Source: an uncultured Clostridia bacterium
Lineage (GTDB): Bacteria > Bacillota > Clostridia > Oscillospirales > Ruminococcaceae
Reading direction: 5' to 3'
Assembly: GCA_946563605.1 (NCBI GenBank)
Contig: CAMNVW010000088.1
Span: 1 to 6,174 of the forward strand
DNA length: 6,174 nucleotides
The notes under the pieces were generated by a model. That model did no database searches and was not told the origin of the DNA. It worked only from the letters and a program-made list of their open reading frames with translations. The stretch's first letter is position 1. Every line of letters starts with the position of its first letter. Of the stretch, positions 1-6,174 are shown in pieces. Position numbers and translations under genes: made by a program.

Positions 1-836
1 TGAATTTGCGCGGATTTCAGCAGTTCTATCAAGATTCTTCGCTGCAAAGCAGGATGCAGCTTTAAAAATCCTGTTCTGTCCAACGTTGGTCTTTCGGCTT
101 TGACAAGCAGACTTTCATACTGCTCTTTGCACAGCTGCGCCAGCCATTCGTTTTCCGTTCTCACTGTCTGAGTCAGGTGAGAAACATTGCTTAAAAATCC
201 TGCGTTCATCTGCTCCATCATGGGTATCAGATGATGACGGATGCGGTTTCGGGTATAATCGTCGCCGAGATTCGTGCTGTCGGTCACGTAGGATAAGCCC
301 TCCTGCGCACAAAACTGCTCGATTTCCTCGCGGCTGCATTCGATCAGCGGACGGATGATATTTCCGCGCACTGGCGGAATACCGCCTAAGCCGCCCATGC
401 CGGTTCCTCGTGCCAGATAAAACAGCACCGTTTCCGCGTTATCGTTGAGGTTGTGCGCCGTCGCGATCCTGCCTTTTTCCCCAAACGTCTGTGCAAGCTG
501 TTCAAAAAACTGATAACGTTTTTCGCGGGAAAACGCCTCTACCGACTGACCTGCTTGTTTTGCCCCCTGCTTTGCATCCAGCTGGCACACCATCAGCGGA
601 ATATTACGCTCCATGCAAAACGTGCGGACAAATTGTTCATCTCGCTGGGATTCCTCGCCGCGCAGCTGGTGGTTCACATGACAGGCGCTGACGGTAATCG
701 CCAGCTTATCACGCAGCTCCCACAGCAGATACAGCAGAGCGGTAGAATCCGCACCGCCGGAGAAACCCACCACCACATGGTCGCCTGCGTTCAGCATCCC
801 ATAGCGGCGAATGGTTTCTTCTGCTTTACGGCGCAT
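1..836 (-). CDS. tilS: tRNA(Ile)-lysidine synthase TilS, 3'-truncated by window edge
   Basis: TilS uses ATP to join lysine to the wobble cytidine (C34) of the CAU-anticodon tRNA-Ile, so that it reads AUA and is charged with isoleucine. It is a cytosolic, essential PP-loop (N-type ATP pyrophosphatase) enzyme. Translation from the ATG at 836-834 stays open to the left edge, giving 278 residues. Visible motifs are the PP-loop SGGADS at residues 26-31, HVNHQLRG at 53-60, ATAHNLNDNAET at 125-136 (family form ATAHHxDDxxET), an RGTGMGGLGGIP segment at 143-154, and the tRNA-contacting block DSTN...YTRNRIRH at 186-201. The C-terminal TilS domains, roughly the last 150-200 residues of a usual Firmicute protein, lie outside the window. 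The start codon sits inside the end of dnaB in another frame, 11 nt before the end of that gene, with GGGAG ten bases upstream, suggesting translational coupling. Identity is very secure; the exact start is likely but not proven. Confidence 0.96.
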   Translation of the reverse strand, partial: MRRKAEETIRRYGMLNAGDHVVVGFSGGADSTALLYLLWELRDKLAITVSACHVNHQLRGEESQRDEQFVRTFCMERNIPLMVCQLDAKQGAKQAGQSVEAFSREKRYQFFEQLAQTFGEKGRIATAHNLNDNAETVLFYLARGTGMGGLGGIPPVRGNIIRPLIECSREEIEQFCAQEGLSYVTDSTNLGDDYTRNRIRHHLIPMMEQMNAGFLSNVSHLTQTVRTENEWLAQLCKEQYESLLVKAERPTLDRTGFLKLHPALQRRILIELLKSAQI

Positions 837-2175
837 CTCGGAACAACTCCCTGCTCAAAAATCTTGTATACTGTCCGTCCCAAGCCAGCTTGACGGTGTC
901 GGTGGCTCCGTGACGGTTTTTCGCCACAATACATTCCGCCACGCCCTTGTCTTCGGTATCGTCGTTATAATATTCATCTCGATACAAAAACATAACCAAA
1001 TCGGCGTCCTGCTCGATAGAACCGGACTCACGCAGGTCGGACAGCACCGGACGATGGTCGCCAGTACGTTTATCAGGGCTTCGGGAAAGCTGTGACAGGG
1101 TAATGATTGGCACATCCAGTTCCTTTGCCATAATCTTCAGACCTCTTGTGATCTCGGAAACCTCCTGCACACGGTTGTCAATGCGCCTGCCCGAGGACAT
1201 CAGCTGCAAATAGTCGATGATGACCAGTCCCAGATTCGGCACCCTGCGCAGCTTTGCCTTCATTTCCGCAACGGTGACGCCTGCGGTATCATCGATATAC
1301 ATCGGCATCTTCGCAATCGTCTGTGCAGAAACCGCAACCTTTGTCCAGTCGTCTACGCTCAGGTTTCCGCTTCTCAGCTGGGAAACCTGAATCAGCGCAT
1401 CGGAAGAAAGCATTCTGGAAATCAGCTGCTCGCGGCTCATCTCCAAAGAGAATACCGCCACCGCATGACCCTGCTTTGCCACATTGGACGCAATATTCAT
1501 TGCAAGGGAGGATTTTCCCATCGCAGGTCTGGCAGCCAGCAAAATAAGGTCGCTGCGGTTGAGTCCGGTCGTCAGGCTATCCAGTGCAGAATATCCCGTC
1601 GGGATACCGACATACTGGTTTTTCTCGTCGCCCGAAATTCTTTGCAGCTTGTCGTACAGCTCAAAGATGGCTCTGTCCACCTTGACAAGTCCGGTCGCGT
1701 CCTTGCCCTGCCGAATCTCATAAAGCTTGTGTTCCGCAAACTCCATCAGACCTCTGGCGTCCGTATCATTTTTTTCCGCGTTGGAAATGATGTTTTTCGC
1801 AACACCGACCAGCGTGCGCATATAATATTTTTCCTGCACAAGCTTTGCGTAGGCTTCTACATTCGACGCACTCGGCACAATCTGCACCAACTGCGTCAGA
1901 TAAACCTTCGCATCCGCATCGGTGAGGAAAATCTGCTCTGCCTTGGCTTTTTCCAAAACGGTGATAAAATCAATCGGCTGTGCAGAGGTGAACATCCCAA
2001 GCATGATTGCAAACAGCTGCTGATGCTGCGGACGATAAAAGCTTTCCGGCACAAGCATCTCCAGCACCTTGCTGATACAGTCCGGCTCAATTAAAATCGC
2101 GCCCAGCACCGACTGCTCTGCTTCCAAACTGAACGGCAGCTGTTCTGTGCTAAATTCCATTTCCGGCTCCGCCAT
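826..2175 (-). CDS. dnaB: Replicative DNA helicase DnaB
   Basis: This is the hexameric 5'-3' helicase that unwinds DNA at the replication fork and recruits primase (it is called DnaC in Bacillus subtilis). The product is 449 residues, the usual length. The N-terminal primase-interacting DnaB_N domain covers about residues 10-110 and starts with the typical LPFSLEAEQSVLGAIL stretch. A linker follows, then the RecA-like ATPase from about 175. Walker A is ARPAMGKS at 215-222 (catalytic Lys221), the next conserved block is FSLEMSREQL, and Walker B is VIIDYLQLM at 318-326 (Asp321). The late block SQLSR...DLRESGSIEQDAD at about 361-390 includes the region supplying DNA-binding and arginine-finger residues. 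There is no intein at the usual DnaB insertion sites. I chose ATG 2175 because AAGGAGG lies seven bases upstream; an in-frame ATG 39 bases further upstream (2214) lacks such a site and would add 13 atypical residues. The stop codon lies inside tilS. Confidence 0.98.
   Translation of the reverse strand: MAEPEMEFSTEQLPFSLEAEQSVLGAILIEPDCISKVLEMLVPESFYRPQHQQLFAIMLGMFTSAQPIDFITVLEKAKAEQIFLTDADAKVYLTQLVQIVPSASNVEAYAKLVQEKYYMRTLVGVAKNIISNAEKNDTDARGLMEFAEHKLYEIRQGKDATGLVKVDRAIFELYDKLQRISGDEKNQYVGIPTGYSALDSLTTGLNRSDLILLAARPAMGKSSLAMNIASNVAKQGHAVAVFSLEMSREQLISRMLSSDALIQVSQLRSGNLSVDDWTKVAVSAQTIAKMPMYIDDTAGVTVAEMKAKLRRVPNLGLVIIDYLQLMSSGRRIDNRVQEVSEITRGLKIMAKELDVPIITLSQLSRSPDKRTGDHRPVLSDLRESGSIEQDADLVMFLYRDEYYNDDTEDKGVAECIVAKNRHGATDTVKLAWDGQYTRFLSRELFRDAP
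847..852 (-). promoter_or_regulatory. Ribosome binding site of tilS, inside dnaB
   Basis: The minus strand reads AGGGAG here, followed by ten bases and then the tilS ATG at 836. It lies within the last codons of dnaB. It supports ATG 836 as the start, because the first residues from this start lead into the PP-loop at residue 26, a normal N-terminal length for TilS. Spacing is slightly long but usable. Confidence 0.6.
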
Positions 2176-2182
2176 CCTTGTT

Positions 2183-2189
2183 CCTCCTT
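2183..2189 (-). promoter_or_regulatory. Ribosome binding site of dnaB (decides the start)
   Basis: A perfect AAGGAGG on the minus strand sits seven bases before the ATG at 2175. It is the strongest Shine-Dalgarno site in the window and rules for this start over the in-frame ATG at 2214, which would have to be translated through it. Confidence 0.85.
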
Positions 2190-2216
2190 CCAAAAAACGC
2201 TTTCTTTCCCGCAAAA

Positions 2217-2250
2217 TGCCGTCTGAACAATCGTTTTATACAGACAGGCA
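2217..2250 (-). promoter_or_regulatory. Stem-loop in the dnaB leader, possible weak terminator or attenuator
   Basis: On the minus strand TGCC-T-GTCTG (2250-2241) can pair with CAGACGGCA (2225-2217), giving nine pairs with one bulged T around a 15-base AU-rich loop. Four Ts follow directly (2216-2213). That is the shape of an intrinsic terminator, but the loop is large and the T-run short, so at most partial termination is expected. The structure ends 41 bases before the dnaB start. It could also serve as an mRNA processing or stability element. Only the pairing is seen; the function is inferred. Confidence 0.4.
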
Positions 2251-2264
2251 GCCGCCTCTGAAAA
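2235..2264 (-). promoter_or_regulatory. Weak candidate sigma-A promoter for dnaB
   Basis: The minus strand has TTTTCA (2264-2259, four of six matches to TTGACA), an 18-base spacer, and TATAAA (2240-2235, five of six matches to TATAAT). A transcript would start near 2228 and give a leader of about 50 bases ahead of dnaB. The -10 box lies in the loop of the neighbouring stem-loop. AT-rich boxes of this quality occur by chance, so this is only a candidate for an internal promoter of dnaB-tilS. Confidence 0.25.
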
Positions 2265-2278
2265 AATCCGAGACGGCT
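2250..2278 (-). promoter_or_regulatory. Stem-loop just after the rplI stop codon
   Basis: On the minus strand AGCCGTCTC (2278-2270) pairs along its whole length with GAGGCGGCT (2258-2250), nine pairs including one G-U, around an 11-base loop that contains six Ts. It begins nine bases after the rplI stop codon and abuts the second stem-loop, sharing position 2250. No T-run follows its 3' arm, so it is not a standard terminator; it may protect the rplI mRNA 3' end or compete with the downstream hairpin. Confidence 0.4.
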
Positions 2279-2287
2279 TCACCTCAA

Positions 2288-2728
2288 TTATTCTCCAACT
2301 TCTACTGTCATCTTTGCAGAGATGCCGGTATAAAGCTTGATCTCCGCTGTGTAACTTCCAAACGCTTTGATTTCGTTGACGCTGATTTTCTTTTTATCAA
2401 CCGCAACAGCATACTGTTTTGTGATTGCATCGGCAATTTCCTTGTTGGTAACGGAACCGAAGAGTTTGCCATTGGAACCTGCTTTTGCTGTTATGTTTAC
2501 CTTCTTGCCCTCCAGTTTTTTGGCAGAAGCCATCGCAGCTTCTTTTTCCACCTGGATTTTGTGCTGTGCAGCAGCTTCTTTTGCTTTCAGCTCGCCGATT
2601 GCCTGATTATTTGCTTCGATTGCCAAGCCTTTTGGCAGCAAAAAGTTTCTTGCGTATCCGTCTGCGGCATTGATCATTTCCCCTTTTTTGCCGCTGCCTT
2701 TTACGTCCTGCGTTAAAATTACTTTCAT
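2288..2728 (-). CDS. rplI: 50S ribosomal protein L9
   Basis: L9 binds 23S rRNA near the base of the L1 stalk and extends away from the ribosome surface; it helps keep the reading frame and limits ribosome crowding. The product is 146 residues, close to the usual 148-150. The N-terminal rRNA-binding domain (1 to about 40) carries the L9 signature region with GYARNFLLPKGLA at 24-36. A long, charged, alanine-rich connecting helix covers about 41-75, and the C-terminal domain (about 78-146) includes the conserved GKLFGSVT at 87-94. The ATG at 2728 has AAAGGA nine bases upstream, and the MKVILTQDV start is canonical, so the start is secure. It lies 54 bases after gdpP and 112 bases before dnaB, an arrangement also found in Bacillus (yybT/gdpP-rplI-dnaC). 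Confidence 0.98.
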   Translation of the reverse strand: MKVILTQDVKGSGKKGEMINAADGYARNFLLPKGLAIEANNQAIGELKAKEAAAQHKIQVEKEAAMASAKKLEGKKVNITAKAGSNGKLFGSVTNKEIADAITKQYAVAVDKKKISVNEIKAFGSYTAEIKLYTGISAKMTVEVGE

Positions 2729-2782
2729 GTTCTTTCTTCCTTTCGTCTATCTCGATTGAATCATTATTTGATGAAACAAAAC

Positions 2783-4840
2783 TTATTTCACTTCAGATTT
2801 CTCCTCCGGCGGTACCACCTGTACAGGACCCTGATCCGCCGCAGTCAACGCTTTCGGCGCGCCGTTTTCCTGCTCTTGAAGCGTATTGTAATATTCGTCG
2901 ATTGCCTGAAGCAGACGGGTTCTGCCTTCTATCAGGTCGATATCTTTCACCTGTGCGCCAGCCATAGTAAGATGTCCGCCGCCACCAAGTTTTTCCATAA
3001 TGATCTGAACATTGACTCTGCCCATACTTCTTGCGGAATAAGCAACGACACTGTCCGACTCATAATAGAATACAAACGATGCGTCCACATCCTCAATGCC
3101 CAGCAGCTCATCTGCCGCCTGCGCCGAAACCATCTTGATTTCATTGATCCGTTCCTTGATCTCACAGATTGCACAATGGCGGTAGACGGTCGCAGAAGAA
3201 ATCACCTTGCAGCGCTCCTGATATTCCTGCATACCGATGGCGAACAAACGTTTTACTTCCACCGTGTCCGCACCCATCTTTCTCAAATATGCCGCCGCCT
3301 CAAAGGTTCTGACGCCGGTGCGCTGAATAAAGTTTTTGGTGTCGAGCATCATACCCGCAAGCATTGCTTCTGCCGCGGTGGAATTTGGTTTATATTTGTC
3401 ACCGAAATACTGTACCAGCTCCGCAACCATTTCGGACGCGCTGGAAGCATACGGCTCATGGTGGAAAATCACCGCATTGTCGATATAATCAACCATCTTG
3501 CGGTGGTGGTCAATGACTACTACATTCTTGCATTTTTTGTAAACCTCCGGTGCCTCTACAAAGTGCGGCGTATGTACGTCCACAATAATCAGCAAGGTAT
3601 TGTCGGTAACATAATCGAGTGCAACCTCCGGCTCGATAAAAGCAGTGTCCAGTCCCTGTTCCAACAAGCGCGTGTGCAATTGTTTAACCATGTTCGCACG
3701 GCTGTTCAGAATGATTTTGACCGGCTTGCCCATCTCCTGAATCGGCTGGTACAGACCGACCCCTGCACCCAGACAGTCCAAATCCGCAAAGCGGTGACCC
3801 ATGATCAGCACATTCGTGCAGGAATCCAGCAGCTCCATCAATGCCGCCGCTACAATTCGGGTCTTTACCTTGGTGCGCTTCTCAATACCTTTCGAAACAC
3901 CGCCATAAAATTCATAGCCATTTTTATTTTTGACTGCCGCCTGATCTCCGCCGCGTCCCAGCGCCATATCCAGAGCCTGGCTTGCAAATTTTTCCGCCTG
4001 CGATAAGCTTTGGGCGTCTCTGCCCACACCGATGGAAAGGGTTGCAGGCATTTTATCATTGGCATTGATTTTGCGCACCGTATCCAAAATGGTGAAGCGT
4101 TCCTCAACGATAGAACGCATATACCGCTCCTCAAATGCAACAAAGAAACGGTCCTTTTCCAGCTTTTTGATAACGCCGTTGTAATTTTCGACATAGCACT
4201 CGATCTGGTATTCGATCTCGCCCATAATCTGTGAACGCTCATTCTCCCTTGCGTTTTGAAGCAGCTCCTCATAGTTGTCGATCAAAATGATTGCAGCAAC
4301 CGGACGGGAGGAAAAGTATTCCTTCGCAATTCGTTTGAGTTTGTCGTCATCGATCAGATACAGCACATTCAAACGGTTATCCTCATCGCCGGTCGGCGCG
4401 TGGTAAGCGGTGTACTGATGACCGCTGTACTCTACGCCATACCCCTGCACCGGACACTCCATCTCCAGATTGACGCTTGGAAAATACTCCGCCAGACTGT
4501 GGCTGAAGCAGTCCTGTCCGCCAAATACCTTTTCCCTCATCTGATTGTTGTACCAGATGATCTCGCCGCCCCGGCGTGTTACCAGCACCGGCAGCGGAAA
4601 ATCTCGCAGGGCTTTGTTGGTATAAGGCGACAGCTGTTTCTCCATCGTCTGATAGAATCGGTTGATGCTCTTGCTCATCGACATAAGCTGATAAAGCACG
4701 ATGGCTGTGACTGCCAGAAGAACAGCTGTCCCGACATACAGCCAAGTTTCTTTGGAAATCATCGCAGTGGCAAGAGCCGCAACATTGACAAATCCAAGCG
4801 CTGCCATCAATGGTATAAACAAAAACAATTTTTTCTTCAT
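2783..4840 (-). CDS. gdpP: Cyclic-di-AMP phosphodiesterase GdpP (PAS, degenerate GGDEF, DHH-DHHA1)
   Basis: GdpP is a membrane-anchored enzyme that hydrolyses c-di-AMP to 5'-pApA, lowering a messenger that controls potassium and osmolyte transport and cell-wall stress. The product is 685 residues from ATG 4840; Bacillus GdpP is about 660. Two membrane helices lie at about residues 4-26 and 33-53, then a small PAS-like domain (about 75-160). A GGDEF-like domain follows (about 175-310) with no GGDEF motif: KDRFF near 230 replaces it, so no cyclase activity is expected. The DHH domain has GHRFADLD (348-355), VDVH (Asp421), IDHH (Asp444-His446) and MLDTKNF (Asp500). DHHA1 has GGGGH (619-623). All expected metal ligands are present. 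A 25-30 residue acidic, proline-containing tail follows DHHA1. ATG 4840 is preferred over the in-frame GTG at 4861 because AAGG lies six bases before it and MKKKLFLF makes a normal membrane start. Forty-eight bases separate it from rnj. Confidence 0.95.
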   Translation of the reverse strand: MKKKLFLFIPLMAALGFVNVAALATAMISKETWLYVGTAVLLAVTAIVLYQLMSMSKSINRFYQTMEKQLSPYTNKALRDFPLPVLVTRRGGEIIWYNNQMREKVFGGQDCFSHSLAEYFPSVNLEMECPVQGYGVEYSGHQYTAYHAPTGDEDNRLNVLYLIDDDKLKRIAKEYFSSRPVAAIILIDNYEELLQNARENERSQIMGEIEYQIECYVENYNGVIKKLEKDRFFVAFEERYMRSIVEERFTILDTVRKINANDKMPATLSIGVGRDAQSLSQAEKFASQALDMALGRGGDQAAVKNKNGYEFYGGVSKGIEKRTKVKTRIVAAALMELLDSCTNVLIMGHRFADLDCLGAGVGLYQPIQEMGKPVKIILNSRANMVKQLHTRLLEQGLDTAFIEPEVALDYVTDNTLLIIVDVHTPHFVEAPEVYKKCKNVVVIDHHRKMVDYIDNAVIFHHEPYASSASEMVAELVQYFGDKYKPNSTAAEAMLAGMMLDTKNFIQRTGVRTFEAAAYLRKMGADTVEVKRLFAIGMQEYQERCKVISSATVYRHCAICEIKERINEIKMVSAQAADELLGIEDVDASFVFYYESDSVVAYSARSMGRVNVQIIMEKLGGGGHLTMAGAQVKDIDLIEGRTRLLQAIDEYYNTLQEQENGAPKALTAADQGPVQVVPPEEKSEVK

Positions 4841-4846
4841 TTCCTG

Positions 4847-4850
4847 CCTT
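4847..4850 (-). promoter_or_regulatory. Ribosome binding site of gdpP (decides the start)
   Basis: AAGG, six bases before the ATG at 4840, with an overlapping AGG even closer. The alternative GTG at 4861 has no comparable purine-rich site before it, and using it would put seven polar and charged residues ahead of the membrane helix. The site is only moderately strong compared with that of dnaB. Confidence 0.55.
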
Positions 4851-4888
4851 ACTTTCTGCACCCGTTGTGCGCTCGGCTCACAGGCTGT

Positions 4889-6174
4889 TTATGCTTCCTG
4901 TATCACCGTCAGAATCATTGGGCTGCGCTTGGTCTTGTTGTAGACATATCTGCTGACCTCATCTTTCATTCTGTTCTTGAGACTGGTCCAGTCGCGCACG
5001 CCATTGTTCATGGAATCTTCCAATGTATTTTTTGCAATTTCTCTGGCGCCGTTGATCATATCCTCCGCTTCTCTGACATAAACAAATCCGCGTGAAATAA
5101 TGTCCGGTCCCGCCATAATTTTTCTGGTTTTTGTATTGATTGCCGCTACCACTACGATCAAACCGTCCTCCGCCAGATGCTTTCTGTCACGCAGAACGAT
5201 GCTTCCGACGTCGCCGACACCCAGTCCGTCCACCATCACAGCACCGGATGGAACCTCGCCGCCGATGCGGAAAGTTTCCCCATCTGTTTCAATGACCTGA
5301 CCGATCGCCGGAATCAGGACGTGTTCCTCATCAATTCCCATCTGCTGGGCAACGATGGAGTATTTTTTCAAATGCTTGTATTCACCGTGTACCGGCAGAA
5401 TATATTTCGGCTTTGTCAGCGCCATCATCAACTTCTGTTCATCCTGGCAGGCGTGTCCCGAAACGTGTACCTCATACATTTTTTCGTAGATGACCTCCGC
5501 GCCAAGGCGAAGCAGTTCGTTGACTACGCGGTTGACAAACTTTTCATTGCCCGGGATCGGTCTTGCCGAAATAATGATAAAATCATTCGGTGTGACCTTC
5601 ACCTTGCGGTGCTCGCTCATCGCCATACGGCTGAGTGCGGAAAGCGGCTCACCCTGGCTGCCGGTCGTGATCAGCACGACCTTGTTAAACGGGAGACGGT
5701 TTGCAACGTCAATGTCCACCAAAATGCCTTCCGGCACTTTTAGGTAGCCAAGCTCGATTGCTGTCGCAACCACATTGACCATGCTGCGTCCCGAAACAGA
5801 AACTTTTTTGTCATACTTGACCGCATAGTCGATAATCTGCTGGATGCGGTGGATGTTGGAAGCAAAGGTCGCGATAATGATTCTGCGGTCGCCTGCCATC
5901 TGGAACAGCTTGTTGAATGACTCACCGACGGTGCGTTCACTCGGTGTGCTGCCCGACATTTCAATATTGGTGGAATCCGGCAGCAGCGCCAAAACGCCTT
6001 CTCGGCCAAGCTCCCCAAAGCGGTTCAAATCAATGATACCGCCTTCGATCGGTGTGTAATCCACCTTAAAGTCACCGGTCTGGACGATAATTCCTGCCGG
6101 TGTGCGGATCGCCATTGCACAGGCATCCGGAATGGAGTGGTTGACGCGGATAAATTCCACCGACATACAGCCGG
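4889..6174 (-). CDS. rnj: Ribonuclease J, 5'-truncated by window edge
   Basis: RNase J is a zinc metallo-beta-lactamase/beta-CASP nuclease with 5'-3' exonuclease and endonuclease activity. It matures and degrades RNA in Firmicutes, often with RNase Y and other degradosome partners. The visible 427 residues (frame open to the right edge) cover roughly the last three quarters; about 130 residues with the HxHxDH zinc motif lie outside. Counting from Met at 6166, visible motifs are NHSIPDA (9-15), the metal-binding Asp in GDFK (31-34), LLPDSTN (61-67), TTGSQGEP (167-174), and SARPIPGNE (200-208). The beta-CASP and late metallo-beta-lactamase histidines are in HVSGHACQDE (234-243) and PVHGEYKHL (258-266). 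The C-terminal domain contains KIMAGPDIISRGFVYVRE (349-366) and ends with a typical TKRSPMIL stretch. The Met at 6166 is internal, not the start. Whether it is a J1 or J2 paralogue cannot be decided here. Confidence 0.96.
   Translation of the reverse strand, partial: GCMSVEFIRVNHSIPDACAMAIRTPAGIIVQTGDFKVDYTPIEGGIIDLNRFGELGREGVLALLPDSTNIEMSGSTPSERTVGESFNKLFQMAGDRRIIIATFASNIHRIQQIIDYAVKYDKKVSVSGRSMVNVVATAIELGYLKVPEGILVDIDVANRLPFNKVVLITTGSQGEPLSALSRMAMSEHRKVKVTPNDFIIISARPIPGNEKFVNRVVNELLRLGAEVIYEKMYEVHVSGHACQDEQKLMMALTKPKYILPVHGEYKHLKKYSIVAQQMGIDEEHVLIPAIGQVIETDGETFRIGGEVPSGAVMVDGLGVGDVGSIVLRDRKHLAEDGLIVVVAAINTKTRKIMAGPDIISRGFVYVREAEDMINGAREIAKNTLEDSMNNGVRDWTSLKNRMKDEVSRYVYNKTKRSPMILTVIQEA

Noticed and set aside
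453..893. A 146-codon open frame on the plus strand opposite tilS and the dnaB end
   Set aside because: It is a reverse-frame shadow; the minus strand here carries the TilS PP-loop and other conserved motifs.
1465..2094. A 209-codon open frame on the plus strand opposite dnaB
   Set aside because: It is fully covered by the conserved DnaB reading frame, its composition is unlike a real protein, and no family features are seen.
826..2175. Possible intein in DnaB
   Set aside because: Walker A, Walker B and the C-terminal block are contiguous at normal spacing and the total length of 449 residues is standard.
2729..2782. Promoter or terminator in the gdpP-rplI gap
   Set aside because: Only a four-pair inverted repeat (TCAT/ATGA) and generic AT-rich sequence are present; no convincing -35/-10 pair or terminator.
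2756..4006. A 416-codon open frame on the plus strand, antisense to gdpP
   Set aside because: It is an antisense shadow of gdpP: no recognisable domain, rich in His, Arg, Phe and Cys in a way typical of reverse-frame translation, no good ribosome binding site, and the opposite strand encodes a fully conserved protein.
4841..4888. Terminator or operator in the rnj-gdpP gap
   Set aside because: There is a short TGTG/CACA inverted repeat with no T-run; too weak to support a feature.
4889..6166. Met at 6166 as the start of a short RNase J
   Set aside because: The frame continues upstream to the window edge (Gly and Cys codons precede), and the NHSIPD motif is internal in RNase J, so the gene is only cut by the window.

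Overview
The window is one block of five genes, all read leftward on the minus strand. In transcription order from the right edge they are a 5'-truncated ribonuclease J gene, gdpP (c-di-AMP phosphodiesterase), rplI (ribosomal protein L9), dnaB (replicative helicase) and a 3'-truncated tilS (tRNA-Ile lysidine synthase). A ribonuclease J beside a membrane-anchored PAS/degenerate-GGDEF/DHH-DHHA1 GdpP, with the gdpP-rplI-dnaB order, points to a Firmicute. Strong purine-rich ribosome binding sites agree with this, and base composition that looks roughly balanced suggests a member of the Clostridia (perhaps Oscillospiraceae/Ruminococcaceae-like) rather than an AT-rich Bacillus or Clostridium. The lineage is an inference; no rRNA or other taxonomic marker is present.

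Layout from right to left: rnj (4889-6174, runs off the right edge), a 48-nt gap, gdpP (2783-4840), a 54-nt gap, rplI (2288-2728), a 112-nt gap, dnaB (826-2175), an 11-nt overlap, and tilS (1-836, runs off the left edge). Close spacing and a single direction suggest one transcription unit. The only gap long enough to hold regulation is rplI-dnaB. It carries two back-to-back inverted repeats, an alternative long-range pairing between them, and a weak promoter-like sequence.

The genes are core information processing plus second-messenger control: RNA maturation and decay (RNase J), c-di-AMP turnover (GdpP), translation (L9), chromosome replication (DnaB) and decoding of AUA codons (TilS). All key motifs that can be seen are intact, with no frameshift, mobile element, CRISPR array, tRNA/rRNA gene or sign of horizontal transfer. 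This is an ordinary housekeeping region, and I see no undescribed system. The items most worth a second look are the structured rplI-dnaB intergenic region and the co-transcription of RNase J and GdpP with replication and translation genes.
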